38,670 bases of DNA from Bacilli bacterium (lineage in GTDB: Bacteria; Bacillota_I; Bacilli_A; ML615J-28; CAG-698). Below are positions 17,398-26,251 of the stretch, in pieces. The notes under the pieces are model-generated. The model was not told the DNA's origin, did no database searches, and worked only from the letters and a program-made list of their open reading frames with translations. How positions within the stretch are numbered: position 1 is the first letter of the stretch; the number at the start of each line of letters is the position of its first letter. The DNA lies in NCBI GenBank assembly GCA_017450215.1, contig JAFSVH010000026.1, positions 1-38,670 of the forward strand. The letters run 5' to 3'. A program made the translations under genes and the position numbers.

Positions 17398-18393
17398 ATG
17401 GATATTAAAAAAGAAAGAGGATTTAAATCAGATAATCATCGATTTGATCCACATCATAAAAACATCTTTATCAAAAAAGCTGAATTAGGTAAAACAAATA
17501 GATTCTTTGTAGACAGAATTACTGATATTGGATATTTATTAGTTTTACTTGATAATAAAGCTGTTCTAAACTTTAGAGAAAAATTAAATGAAAGTGATTA
17601 TTATTTCTTACATAATAATGAAACTAATCATCGTGAATTAAAGATTGATGAAGAAGTTGATGCTTTTGTTTATTTAGATAAGCAAAGAAGAATTGCATGT
17701 ACTTTAATGAAGCCATATTGTGATATTAATCGTGGTGCTTTATGTGAAGTAGTGAATGTCAATGAAACTGGTGCTTATGTTAATATTGGTATTAGCAAGG
17801 ATATTTTATTTTCATCAGATGAATATAACGTAGATACAATGCCTAGACTAAAAAACGATGGAACTAAAACTATGCTTCCAGTTAGACTTAGAATAAGAGG
17901 TAATAATATCTTTATTAAATTATTATCAAAGAATGAAATGATTGATTATAAAGATGGTACACCACTTAATGTCGGTGATAGTATTAATGCTTGGGTTTAT
18001 AGAATCACTGGTGAAGGCATTAATTTAGTTGATTGCCATTATAATATTATCTTTGTTCATAAATCTAATCTAAGACAAAATTATCATCTTGGAGAAGAGG
18101 TTAAATTAGTAATAATCGGGGCAACAGATGAAGATTATTATGGAAGTGCAATTGTAAATCAAGATTCATTCTTGCTTGATTCACAAACTTACATCTTGCA
18201 ATATTTAAAGACTCATAATGGTGTTATGAATTATTCATCATCAACTAATCCTGATATTATCATGAGGGTATTTAATATGAGTAAAGGTGCTTTCAAAAAG
18301 GCATTAGGTAATTTATATAAACAAAGATTAGTTATATTAGAAGAGGATAGAACTATTCTTACTGAAGATGGATTTAAAAAGATTAATAAATAA
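17398..18393 (+). CDS. cvfB: S1-like RNA-binding protein of the CvfB/YitL family
   Basis: A 331-aa cytosolic protein. Three consecutive S1/OB-like beta modules occupy about 25-270, including RGALCEVVNVNETGAYVNIG and LNVGDSINAWVYRITGEGINL. A winged-helix segment at the C-terminus reads FNMSKGAFKKALGNLYKQRLV, then LTEDGFKKI. This matches CvfB, an RNA-binding factor linked to virulence expression in Staphylococcus. Its molecular target here is unknown. AAGAGGTAA precedes the ATG. It sits in the dinB transcription unit. Confidence 0.82.
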   Translation: MDIKKERGFKSDNHRFDPHHKNIFIKKAELGKTNRFFVDRITDIGYLLVLLDNKAVLNFREKLNESDYYFLHNNETNHRELKIDEEVDAFVYLDKQRRIACTLMKPYCDINRGALCEVVNVNETGAYVNIGISKDILFSSDEYNVDTMPRLKNDGTKTMLPVRLRIRGNNIFIKLLSKNEMIDYKDGTPLNVGDSINAWVYRITGEGINLVDCHYNIIFVHKSNLRQNYHLGEEVKLVIIGATDEDYYGSAIVNQDSFLLDSQTYILQYLKTHNGVMNYSSSTNPDIIMRVFNMSKGAFKKALGNLYKQRLVILEEDRTILTEDGFKKINK

Positions 18394-18432
18394 TAATAAA
18401 TTATTATAATAAATAAATCATAGAGGTGTCCT

Positions 18433-19443
18433 ATGACTGATGATAAAATCATAAAACAAGAATACATAAATAAGATTAATTATGACTTTAGCAAGATTAG
18501 TCCATATAGTTATGGTAGTAATGAATGGGTAAAGATTGAGGAAAAGAAAGATGAATTAATCAAAAAGATTGAGGATATTCCATTTACTGAAGAGAAAGAA
18601 ATCAGAATAGATGGTGATGATTATGTTTTAGAATTTGAAGACTTTGTGAAAAAGATGCCTGTATTAACTGGTAAGCTTACAGCTAGAGAAATATTCTTTA
18701 AGAGTATACGGGATATAAATTATAAAATATACAAAGTTACTTCATCTGTCTGGAAGAAAATTAAATTCTTATTTTCTATTCCAGCTTTAGCTTTTGCATC
18801 CTTCGTCTTTGTTATATTTATTAATTTAATATTTAATTATGTATTAACATTAATCTTCCCAATTGGTTTTAGTGAAGAATATGGCGGTTTAGCTCAATCA
18901 ATTATTGCAGCTATTTTATTTGTTATACTTAAAACCTTATTAATTCTTGATAGTCATGATCGATATTTAGAAGAAAATTGGGTAGTATATGTAATTAAAT
19001 ATAGTATATCTATTGCTATATGGTGGACTTTGTTCTTTACAATAAGATTTACTACCAATTCAACAATCGATCAATTTAATTATCTACAATGGGCATTCTT
19101 CCTACCATTTATGTGGTTAGGTGGTATAACAAGAGAATTCTTTATTATGGGTATATTAGGTTATTTAGTTGTAACAACTTTACCACTTATTATTTCTCTT
19201 CCTATCATTTTCTTAAGAGAAAGAGAAATGACTAATCCTACTTTAAATGAAAAAGACAAGAAATATAAAAGTGGTCAAGATTTCGACGGTGCTATCATAG
19301 ATGATGATTATGAATATCATTTTGATGCTACACAAGAAATTAAAAATATTGGATTTAATAAAAAAGATTCATCTTCAGAATCATCTTTAGATGAATCAAT
19401 TGACACATCAGATGATAAATCCAGAGATAAATCGGATTATTAA
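18433..19443 (+). CDS. Unknown multi-pass membrane protein with acidic Ser/Asp tail
   Basis: A 336-aa protein I do not recognise. Residues 1-107 are charged and probably cytoplasmic. Hydrophobic segments lie at about 112-142, 153-173, 184-205, 219-230 and 237-262. The C-terminal 74 residues are hydrophilic and become a low-complexity Ser/Asp/Lys tract (313-336). GAGGTG precedes the ATG at 18433 with 5-nt spacing. Last gene before a hairpin terminator. A similar Ser/Asp/Lys tail ends the first LspA-like protein of this window. Confidence 0.75.
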   Translation: MTDDKIIKQEYINKINYDFSKISPYSYGSNEWVKIEEKKDELIKKIEDIPFTEEKEIRIDGDDYVLEFEDFVKKMPVLTGKLTAREIFFKSIRDINYKIYKVTSSVWKKIKFLFSIPALAFASFVFVIFINLIFNYVLTLIFPIGFSEEYGGLAQSIIAAILFVILKTLLILDSHDRYLEENWVVYVIKYSISIAIWWTLFFTIRFTTNSTIDQFNYLQWAFFLPFMWLGGITREFFIMGILGYLVVTTLPLIISLPIIFLREREMTNPTLNEKDKKYKSGQDFDGAIIDDDYEYHFDATQEIKNIGFNKKDSSSESSLDESIDTSDDKSRDKSDY

Positions 19444-19461
19444 AAGTATTATTTAAAAATT

Positions 19462-19529
19462 AAGCTCTGAATTGATATTTAGTCAAGATATTGACTATTA
19501 TAACAATCAATTAAACAGAGCTTTTTTTC
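19462..19529 (+). terminator. Long multi-tier hairpin terminator
   Basis: AAGCTCTG (19462-19469) pairs with CAGAGCTT (19516-19523), AATTGAT (19470-19476) with ATCAATT (19506-19512), and TAGTCAA (19480-19486) with TTGACTA (19491-19497). Eight Ts follow at 19522-19529. It ends the dinB-cvfB-membrane protein unit and separates it from the hisS leader. Confidence 0.85.
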
Positions 19530-19590
19530 TTTGCTTGTTACAATTGTTTAAGAAGAAAACGCTTATAACTGTAACTATTATTATCAATTA

Positions 19591-19619
19591 TTTACATTTA
19601 ATTAATTTTATGATAAAAT
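19591..19619 (+). promoter_or_regulatory. Promoter of the hisS-aspS T-box transcript
   Basis: TTTACA (19591-19596), a 17-nt spacer and TAAAAT (19614-19619), with TG one base ahead of the -10 (extended -10). Transcription would start near 19626, just before the T-box leader. Confidence 0.6.
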
Positions 19620-19625
19620 GGTAAT

Positions 19626-19917
19626 AGAAAAATTCTAGAATTATAAATTTATTTGAACTTTGATTAAGAATTAGTAGATTATTTATATATTTAGAGAGAA
19701 GATGGTTGGTGAAAATCTTTTATAATAAATAATCGAATGACACTTATGAGTCCTAATAAGGCGTACTTTGGCGTTAACAAATTAATGAGGGTAATTAATA
19801 TATTAATTCTTTTTATATTAATTACTAAATAAGGTGGCACCACGGATTCATATTTCGTCCTTAAAATGATGTAATAAAATTATTATTTTATTATGTTTAT
19901 TTTATGGGCTTTTTTTA
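19626..19917 (+). ncRNA. T-box riboswitch controlling hisS-aspS
   Basis: The conserved T-box AAGGTGGCACCACGG is at 19831-19845, followed by the antiterminator partner ending CGTCCTTA. Stem I is visible: upper helix GATTATTT (19677-19684) with AAATAATC (19727-19734), the AGAGAG bulge at 19693-19698 and distal loop GGTTGGTGAAAA around 19704-19715. The specifier loop follows at 19735-19745, reading GAATGACACTT. It contains GAC (Asp, 19739-19741) overlapping CAC (His, 19741-19743). The terminator stem pairs about 19857-19880 with 19885-19909, followed by T-rich 19910-19917. Uncharged tRNA should favour readthrough into hisS and aspS. Confidence 0.93.
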
Positions 19918-19986
19918 ATCTAAAATATTATTTTCAATAATGTAATTGTATTATTGAAAATAATGCAATTATATTAGGAGTTTATT

Positions 19987-21264
19987 ATGGCAAATTATCA
20001 AAAAATAAAAGGTACACAAGATTTTATCGGTGTTGATGCTATGAAGATTAGGAAATTTGAGAGTATTGCTAGTCTTGTTGCTAAGAGTTATGGAATAAAA
20101 GAAATAATTACACCAATAATTGAAGATAGTAATGTTTTTGTGAAAAACGTTGGTGAAGATAGTGATATTGTGAAAAAAGAAATGTATACCTTTCTTGATA
20201 AAGGAGAAAGATCTATCACATTGAGACCAGAAGGTACAGCAGCAATAGCAAGATGTTTTATTGAAAATAAAATGTATGCTAATCCTGGTGTGACAAAACT
20301 ATTCTATTATGGTCCAATGTTTAGATATGAACGTCCTCAAACAGGTAGATATAGGCAATTCAATCAATTTGGTGTTGAATATTATGGTACACAAGCACCT
20401 TTAATGGATGTTGAAATTATAAGTAGTGCTTTTGCTATCTTTAAGAAGCTTGGTATTAATGATATTAAAATCAAGATTAATTCTATTGGAGATAGTGAAT
20501 CTAGAAAGAATTTTTCTAATGCTTTGAAAGAATATTTTAGACCTTATATTAATGATTTTTGTGAAGATTGTAAAAGAAGAATTGATATTAATCCACTTAG
20601 AATCTTAGATTGTAAGGTTGATAACAATAAAGATGATACAAAGGAAATCATTAAAAATGCTCCTACTATTAATAATTATCTAACTAAAGATTCTTTAGAT
20701 TATTTTGAATATGTCTTAAAAGGACTAGATAATCTAAATATTCCTTATGTTGTAGATTATAATTTAGTTAGAGGATTAGATTATTATACAGATACTGTAT
20801 TTGAATTTGTATATTATAATGACCAAGGCCAAGAATCACTTGCTCTTGGTGGTGGTGGAAGATATGCCAACTTAATTAAAGATATGTGTGGTGTTGATGT
20901 TAATGGTATGGGTTATGCTTTCGGTGTTGAAAGATTAATTAATTTAATGGATAATTTAGGACTTAATGATGATTGTATTGATTATTGTGATGCAGTTATT
21001 ATTGGCTTAGATTATGAATCTAAATTAGAAGCCTTTAAATTAGCTAAGAATTTTAGAGAAGAAGGTATTATTACTGAAATGGAATATGCTTCATTTTCAT
21101 TAAAATCACAATTTAAGCTAGCTGATAGAGTTAATGCTAGATTTATAATTATTATTGGTGAAGAAGAAAGAATCAATAATGTGTATACTGTAAAAGATAA
21201 GAAATTAAATACACAAGAAAATGTTAATAAAAATGATATATTGAAATATATTCAAAATAAATAG
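19987..21264 (+). CDS. hisS: Histidyl-tRNA synthetase
   Basis: Class II aminoacyl-tRNA synthetase charging tRNA-His. The 425-aa product opens with KIKGTQDF (typical HisRS start). It has motif 2 around MFRYERPQTGRYRQFNQFG (111-129), the histidine-binding LVRGLDYYTDTVFEF, the AlGGGGRYANL glycine stretch, and a C-terminal anticodon-binding domain. AGGAG precedes the ATG at 19987. First gene after the T-box; aspS follows after 28 nt. Confidence 0.97.
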   Translation: MANYQKIKGTQDFIGVDAMKIRKFESIASLVAKSYGIKEIITPIIEDSNVFVKNVGEDSDIVKKEMYTFLDKGERSITLRPEGTAAIARCFIENKMYANPGVTKLFYYGPMFRYERPQTGRYRQFNQFGVEYYGTQAPLMDVEIISSAFAIFKKLGINDIKIKINSIGDSESRKNFSNALKEYFRPYINDFCEDCKRRIDINPLRILDCKVDNNKDDTKEIIKNAPTINNYLTKDSLDYFEYVLKGLDNLNIPYVVDYNLVRGLDYYTDTVFEFVYYNDQGQESLALGGGGRYANLIKDMCGVDVNGMGYAFGVERLINLMDNLGLNDDCIDYCDAVIIGLDYESKLEAFKLAKNFREEGIITEMEYASFSLKSQFKLADRVNARFIIIIGEEERINNVYTVKDKKLNTQENVNKNDILKYIQNK

Positions 21265-21292
21265 TTTGTATGAAAAGAAAGGGAAAATAATT

Positions 21293-23086
21293 ATGGCTAA
21301 ATTTAATAGAACTCACAATAATGGTGAGTTGAGAATAGAAAATGTAAATAGTGAAGTTACACTTGCTGGATGGGTTGCAAAATCAAGAAATCTAGGTGGT
21401 TTAATCTTTATTGATTTAAGAGATCGTCATGGTATCACTCAAATTGTAGGTAGACCTGAAAATAAAGAAGTGTATGATATTTTAGCTAGTGCTCGTAATG
21501 AATGGGTATTACAAGTAACAGGTAAAGTATTAGAAAGAGAAAGCAAAAACTTAAATATTCCTACTGGTGAGATTGAAGTTGAAGTTAGTAATGTGAAAGT
21601 ATTGAGTGAAGCATTACAACCTCCAATGATTATTGCTGATAAGACAGATGCTTTAGAAGATTTTAGAATGAAATATCGTTATCTAGATTTAAGACGTCCT
21701 ATCATGCAAAAGAATTTAATGTTAAGACACAGAATCACTAAAGCAGTTAGAGATTATTTTGATGGGGAAGATTTTGTAGAAATTGAAACACCAGTATTTG
21801 GTAAATCTACACCAGAAGGTGCTAGAGATTATTTAGTTCCTTCACGTGTTCACCCTGGTAAATTCTATGCTTTGCCACAATCTCCTCAAATCTATAAGCA
21901 ATTATTAATGATTTCTGGAATGGAAAGATATTATCAAATTGCTAGATGCTTTAGAGATGAAGATTTAAGAGCTGATAGACAAATGGAATTCACACAAATT
22001 GACGTTGAAATGAGCTTTGTTGATGAGCGTGATGTTCATGAAATGATGGAAGGAATGATGAAGCAAGTATTTAAAGATGTTATGGGTCTTGATTTAGTTA
22101 CTCCATTCCCTTATCTTTCATTTGATGAAGCAATGGAACGTTATGGCTGTGATAAACCAGATACTAGATTTGAAATGGAACTAAAGAACATTGAAGAAGA
22201 ATGCAAGAAAATGAACTTTTCTGTATTTGATGCTTTATTAGATAATAAATACGCAAATAAAATTAATCCTAATGAAATTAAAGCTATCAATGTAAAGAAC
22301 GCTAATGATAAATATTCTAGAAAAGCAATTGATGCTTTCCAAGATTATATTAAACAAAAATTTAAAGCAAGCGGTCTTGCTTGGTTTAAATATGATGGTA
22401 ATAGCTTTAATGGTAGTATTGCAAAATTCATTAATGATGAAGTAAAAGAAGCTCTTATTAAAAAATTAGATATTACTAGTGGTGACTTAGTTTTAGTTGT
22501 TGCTGGACCTAAATCAGTAGTAAATGCTTCTTTAGCTTATTTAAGAAATAAAATAGCTAGAGAGATGAATCTAATTGATGATAATAAATATAATTTCTTA
22601 TGGTTAGTTGACTGGCCATCATTTGAATGGAGTGAAGATGAAAATAGATTCGTTGCTGCACATCATCCTTTCACAATGCCTAAAGATGAATGGAAAGATA
22701 AATTATTAACTGAACCTGAGAATTGTTATTCTAAGTGCTACGACTTAGTACTTAATGGAATGGAACTTGGAAGTGGATCTATTAGAATCCACGAACAAAA
22801 AGTACAAAGTGATATGTTTAAAGCAATTGGTTTAAGTGAAGAGGAAGCAAAAGTAAAATTTGGTTTCTTTGTTGATGCACTTAAATATGGTACACCACCA
22901 CATGGTGGAATTGCTTTAGGTCTAGACAGATTAGTTATGATATTAACTCATTCACAATCTATTAGAGATATAGTTGCCTTTCCAAAGACTGCAAATGCAA
23001 TGTGCCCAATGAGCGAAGCCCCTTCATTTGTTGATGATAGTCAACTTAAAGATTTACATATTGCTGTAACTGAAAAAGAAAAATAA
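21293..23086 (+). CDS. aspS: Aspartyl-tRNA synthetase
   Basis: Class IIb synthetase charging tRNA-Asp. The 597-aa product has an N-terminal OB anticodon-binding domain (RTHNNGELR to about residue 105). Motif 2 is FRDEDLRADRQMEFTQID, and the GAD-type bacterial insertion lies around 280-415. C-terminal motif 3 is GIALGLDRLVMILT. I chose the ATG at 21293, which has AAAGGGA about 8 nt upstream and gives the standard MAKFNRTHNNGE N-terminus; an in-frame TTG at 21266 is just 1 nt after the hisS stop and has no ribosome binding site. Co-transcribed with hisS under the T-box. Confidence 0.97.
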   Translation: MAKFNRTHNNGELRIENVNSEVTLAGWVAKSRNLGGLIFIDLRDRHGITQIVGRPENKEVYDILASARNEWVLQVTGKVLERESKNLNIPTGEIEVEVSNVKVLSEALQPPMIIADKTDALEDFRMKYRYLDLRRPIMQKNLMLRHRITKAVRDYFDGEDFVEIETPVFGKSTPEGARDYLVPSRVHPGKFYALPQSPQIYKQLLMISGMERYYQIARCFRDEDLRADRQMEFTQIDVEMSFVDERDVHEMMEGMMKQVFKDVMGLDLVTPFPYLSFDEAMERYGCDKPDTRFEMELKNIEEECKKMNFSVFDALLDNKYANKINPNEIKAINVKNANDKYSRKAIDAFQDYIKQKFKASGLAWFKYDGNSFNGSIAKFINDEVKEALIKKLDITSGDLVLVVAGPKSVVNASLAYLRNKIAREMNLIDDNKYNFLWLVDWPSFEWSEDENRFVAAHHPFTMPKDEWKDKLLTEPENCYSKCYDLVLNGMELGSGSIRIHEQKVQSDMFKAIGLSEEEAKVKFGFFVDALKYGTPPHGGIALGLDRLVMILTHSQSIRDIVAFPKTANAMCPMSEAPSFVDDSQLKDLHIAVTEKEK

Positions 23087-23154
23087 AAATAATTATAATA
23101 ATAAATAATTATAAAAATTATTATTATTAAATAACAATTAGGAAGTATTAAATT

Positions 23155-23478
23155 ATGATCTTAGTACATATTATGGCAAAAGTAGGAATAGTAGCTGGTT
23201 GTGTTATTATTTTCTTAATAACCTTCATTTTAAATAAACGCACTAAAGCGCCTAAAGTAGATGAAAAAATTGAAAAATGTAGAACATGTACTAATGAATC
23301 CTGTATTATAAAGATGTCTGAGTTTGAAGAAATAAAAAAAGAATATGAACTAGAATTCGAAAAGAAATCTAAGAATTCAAAAGAAGAAAATAATGAATTT
23401 AATCAAGAAAATAATAATATTAATAATATAATTGATATTATTGATAATTGTCACGAGGAGGAAAAACATGAAAAGTAA
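23155..23478 (+). CDS. Small membrane-anchored protein with CxxCxxxxC motif
   Basis: A 107-aa protein of unknown function. One N-terminal hydrophobic segment (about 10-26) is followed by a basic stretch, then CRTCTNESC at 42-50. The C-terminal half is charged and Asn/Glu-rich. The three-Cys motif just after a membrane anchor is reminiscent of short Cys-rich membrane proteins linked to FeoB or NqrM, and could hold a metal or Fe-S centre; this is a weak analogy. GGAAG precedes the ATG. Its last 11 nt overlap the next gene, so the two are probably translationally coupled. Confidence 0.65.
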   Translation: MILVHIMAKVGIVAGCVIIFLITFILNKRTKAPKVDEKIEKCRTCTNESCIIKMSEFEEIKKEYELEFEKKSKNSKEENNEFNQENNNINNIIDIIDNCHEEEKHEK

Positions 23479-23941
23479 TAATTATATATCTTGGGATGAA
23501 TATTTTATGGGAGTTGCTTTATTATCATCTTTACGTAGTAAAGATCCTAATACAAAAGTAGGTGCATGTATTGTTAATCAAAAGAAAAGAATAGTTGGAA
23601 TTGGTTATAATGGTTTCCCTTATGGATGCAGTGATGACAAGTTCCCATGGATTAATAATTCACCTGAATTTTTAGAGAATAAATATCCATATGTTGTTCA
23701 TGCTGAACCTAATGCAATATTAAATTCAAATTCATCACTTGAAAATTGCACTTTATATGTAAGTCTATTCCCTTGCAATGAATGTGCTAAATTAATCATT
23801 CAAAGTGGAATTAAAGAAATTGTATACATGGATGATAAATATGATGGTACTCCTAGTGACCAAGCATCAAAGAGAATGCTTGATGCTGCCCAAGTAAAAT
23901 ATCGTAAACTTGATAAGATTAATGTATCAATTACTAAATAA
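23468..23941 (+). CDS. comEB: Deoxycytidylate (dCMP) deaminase, ComEB-type
   Basis: Zinc enzyme converting dCMP to dUMP, feeding thymidylate synthesis. The 157-aa product shows the cytidine/dCMP deaminase motif HAE at 78-80 (HAEPNAIL) and PCNEC at 102-106, giving the His and two Cys zinc ligands and the catalytic Glu. The N-terminal WDEYFMGVALLSSLRSKDPNTKVGA is typical of the family (first and last parts cited). Start at 23468 is fixed by GAGGAGG; a longer in-frame reading lacks a ribosome binding site. ComEB in Bacillus lies in the comE locus, but no other competence gene is visible here. Confidence 0.92.
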   Translation: MKSNNYISWDEYFMGVALLSSLRSKDPNTKVGACIVNQKKRIVGIGYNGFPYGCSDDKFPWINNSPEFLENKYPYVVHAEPNAILNSNSSLENCTLYVSLFPCNECAKLIIQSGIKEIVYMDDKYDGTPSDQASKRMLDAAQVKYRKLDKINVSITK

Positions 23942-23949
23942 GGATTAAA

Positions 23950-25119
23950 ATGATTAATTATTTTAAAAATTTATTAATTAAATTTAAACAAGCTAAGACA
24001 TCAAAGAAGATTATTTTATGTATAATATTATTCTTTTATCTTGTTATCGTATTGAGTTGTGTAATTCCAATAAAATGTGATTATACATCTCCAGGAACGC
24101 TTAATAGAATTAATTCAGTTATTTCTATTAATGATGAAAACAATACACAAGCTATAAGAAATAATTTCTATACAGTTTCAGTTTTTTCTGGAACTGATAA
24201 CTTCTCGTTATTTGAATATTTACTTAGAAATTTAGATAAAAAACAAGAAGTTAAAAAATATGAAGCATCTGATCATCTATTCACTACAACTGAAGAAAAT
24301 AGAGCAGGTGAAGCTCAAAAGACTCAAAGCATTCAAGATTCAATTATTTGTGCTTACGAACTAGCTAAAGAAGATGGTTATGATGTTAATCTAGTAAAAG
24401 AATATGTCGGTATAATGATATGCTATATGCCACAAAATCATTATGGTACAGGACCTGAATCATTACAGATTAAAGATATTATTATCAAGATTGGTGATGA
24501 AGATATCACTTCACCATTAAAATTATATGAAGTATGTTCATATTATTTAGAAAATGATAGATTTAAAGATAGTAATATTCAATGTCCTAAGATATTGATT
24601 CGTAGAAGTGGTGAAACATTTGAACTTGATTCATGTAATACTATTTGTTTAGCACAACTTGCTAAATTCTATGAGGCTGCTATGAGTGCATGTGAGAGAT
24701 TAAATATTGTTAACACTTATTCCTATTTAACAAATTATATGTTTGAATATTATGATTTAAATGTTAATGAATCAACTCCTTCATTCAATGTTAATTCAGC
24801 TGTTTCAACTGGTCCATCAGGTGGTTTATGTCAAACATTATATGTTTACAATGCTTTAACAAATAATTCATTAATCAAAGAAAATGAACTTATCACAGCA
24901 ACTGGTACTATTACTTATGATGGTACAGTAGGACCAATTGGTTCTGTCGATAAAAAGGTTTATACAGTTGATATATATTTATCTAAATACATGTTTGTGC
25001 CTAGTTATGATTATAATGATGCAATGGAAGCATATAACCAAATCAAAAATCCTGATTTTGAAGTAGTAAGTGTAAGCAATGTTCGCGATGCTATAAACAC
25101 TTTAAAAGGAGGTAATTAA
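23950..25119 (+). CDS. Membrane-anchored PDZ/Lon-type serine protease (YlbL-like)
   Basis: A 389-aa protein with an N-terminal membrane anchor (about 20-41), an extracytoplasmic PDZ-like region (about 150-225, with LQIKDIIIKIGDEDI) and a C-terminal Lon S16 catalytic domain. Catalytic Ser290 lies in STGPSGGL, and the dyad Lys is probably Lys336 in GSVDKKV. This is the YlbL family of surface-exposed Lon-like proteases. In Bacillus YlbL has been linked to envelope stress and cell-division checkpoint control. AAGGA precedes the ATG. The next gene starts within its stop codon (TAATG). Confidence 0.88.
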   Translation: MINYFKNLLIKFKQAKTSKKIILCIILFFYLVIVLSCVIPIKCDYTSPGTLNRINSVISINDENNTQAIRNNFYTVSVFSGTDNFSLFEYLLRNLDKKQEVKKYEASDHLFTTTEENRAGEAQKTQSIQDSIICAYELAKEDGYDVNLVKEYVGIMICYMPQNHYGTGPESLQIKDIIIKIGDEDITSPLKLYEVCSYYLENDRFKDSNIQCPKILIRRSGETFELDSCNTICLAQLAKFYEAAMSACERLNIVNTYSYLTNYMFEYYDLNVNESTPSFNVNSAVSTGPSGGLCQTLYVYNALTNNSLIKENELITATGTITYDGTVGPIGSVDKKVYTVDIYLSKYMFVPSYDYNDAMEAYNQIKNPDFEVVSVSNVRDAINTLKGGN

Positions 25120-25598
25120 TGAAACCTCTAGGATATAAGAATGATAATTCTAACAATAATAATAATACAAATAATACTAATTCAAACGTTACAAATATTA
25201 GAAGAGAGACTTTTTGGTTAAAAGGTAAAAGAGAATATAAGAAATTTGGTGAATATAATTTCAAAAAGAGTACTTTTTGGAAAACTACTCTTGGTGGAAT
25301 ATTAGCAACTTTATTAGTTACTGCACCAGTTATATTATTAATGGTTGCTTTATATAAAGCATTCTATTACAAATTATTCTTTAGAATCTTTATGTATTTA
25401 CTAGCTTGGGGTTTAGTATTATTCTGTAACGGCTTAAGTAATTATTTCACAGTTCAAATGTCTAAAACCTATGTGACTGATGATGAGAAATTACAGAATA
25501 TGGATGCATTCGCAATCATGTTCTATAATTGCTTTAATATTGGATTTATGATTATTACTTTGTTAATCGTAATATTCGTTATGATGGTGACATTATGA
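25119..25598 (+). CDS. Unknown membrane protein with poly-Asn N-terminus
   Basis: A 159-aa protein I do not recognise. Residues 9-25 are almost all Asn/Thr/Ser, followed by a basic cytoplasmic region. Hydrophobic segments lie at about 57-79, 88-110 and 131-158. AGGAGG is 7 nt before the ATG, and the start overlaps the stop of the Lon-like gene. Its own TGA stop overlaps the next ATG. The tight coupling suggests a role with the protease or with lipoprotein maturation, which is inference. Confidence 0.7.
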   Translation: MKPLGYKNDNSNNNNNTNNTNSNVTNIRRETFWLKGKREYKKFGEYNFKKSTFWKTTLGGILATLLVTAPVILLMVALYKAFYYKLFFRIFMYLLAWGLVLFCNGLSNYFTVQMSKTYVTDDEKLQNMDAFAIMFYNCFNIGFMIITLLIVIFVMMVTL

Positions 25599-26251
25599 TA
25601 GATAAAATTAAAAGTTTTTTTAAGAAGTATTATGTAGCTTTAATCATCATCTTTGGTGCTATTATTGTTGATTATGGTACTAAAATATTGATTACTAATG
25701 TTTTAAATTACACTTTAAGTGGTAAAAAGGTTGTTTCTGTTGATGAAATAGAAGTAATAAAAGAATTCTTTTACATTTCATATGCTAGAAATACAGGTGC
25801 TGGTTGGAGTTTATTAAGCGATAAAACATCATTATTAATTGGTATTACTGTTATAGCACTAGGTATATTCGTTTTTATGATGAAAGAATTTGATATTAAA
25901 AAAAGATTCTTTTTCTCTTTCGGTTTATCATTAATGATTGGTGGTACAATTGGTAATTTTGGTGAAAGAATCTATCATGGTTTTGTTACTGACTTTTTGG
26001 ATTTCATTATTTTTGGCTATGATTATCCAGTATTTAATGTTGCTGATATTTGCTTAGTTGTTGGTACTATTTCAGTTTTAGTTTCTATTATTTTCACAAA
26101 AGAGAATGCATTTGAATCTAAGAAATCTCCATTAGATAATAATCATCATTCTGATGATTATCATTCGGAAGATAAATCTATAGATAAATCGATAGATAAA
26201 TCAAATGATGAAACAACCGACAATAATGAAAAAAAGAATGAGGCAAATTAA
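25595..26251 (+). CDS. lspA: Signal peptidase II-like protein 1 (atypical)
   Basis: Membrane aspartyl protease family that removes signal peptides from diacylglyceryl-modified prolipoproteins. The 218-aa product has four membrane segments. Conserved motifs are VDYGTK near residue 25, RNTGAGW (65-71), GGTIGNFGER (116-125), VTDF with Asp133, and FNVAD with Asp151; the last two match the catalytic dyad. Unusual points are Glu124 where nearly all LspA have Asp (GN..DR), a longer first extracytoplasmic loop (about 36-55), and a hydrophilic C-terminal tail of about 48 residues with SIDK repeats. GGTGA precedes the ATG. Probably functional, but divergent. Confidence 0.85.
   Translation: MIDKIKSFFKKYYVALIIIFGAIIVDYGTKILITNVLNYTLSGKKVVSVDEIEVIKEFFYISYARNTGAGWSLLSDKTSLLIGITVIALGIFVFMMKEFDIKKRFFFSFGLSLMIGGTIGNFGERIYHGFVTDFLDFIIFGYDYPVFNVADICLVVGTISVLVSIIFTKENAFESKKSPLDNNHHSDDYHSEDKSIDKSIDKSNDETTDNNEKKNEAN
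26171..26206 (+). repeat. 12-bp tandem repeat inside the first lspA gene
   Basis: GATAAATCTATA, GATAAATCGATA and GATAAATCAAAT follow each other without gaps. They encode the SIDK-type repeats of the acidic C-terminal tail. In-frame expansion of a 12-bp unit explains the tail's low complexity. Confidence 0.8.

Noticed and set aside
21266-21292. In-frame TTG giving a nine-residue extension of aspS
   Set aside because: It is 1 nt after the hisS stop with no ribosome binding site; the ATG at 21293 gives the standard AspRS N-terminus.
23432-23467. Longer N-terminus for the dCMP deaminase
   Set aside because: The ATG at 23468 has a strong GAGGAGG; the extension is not part of the deaminase fold.
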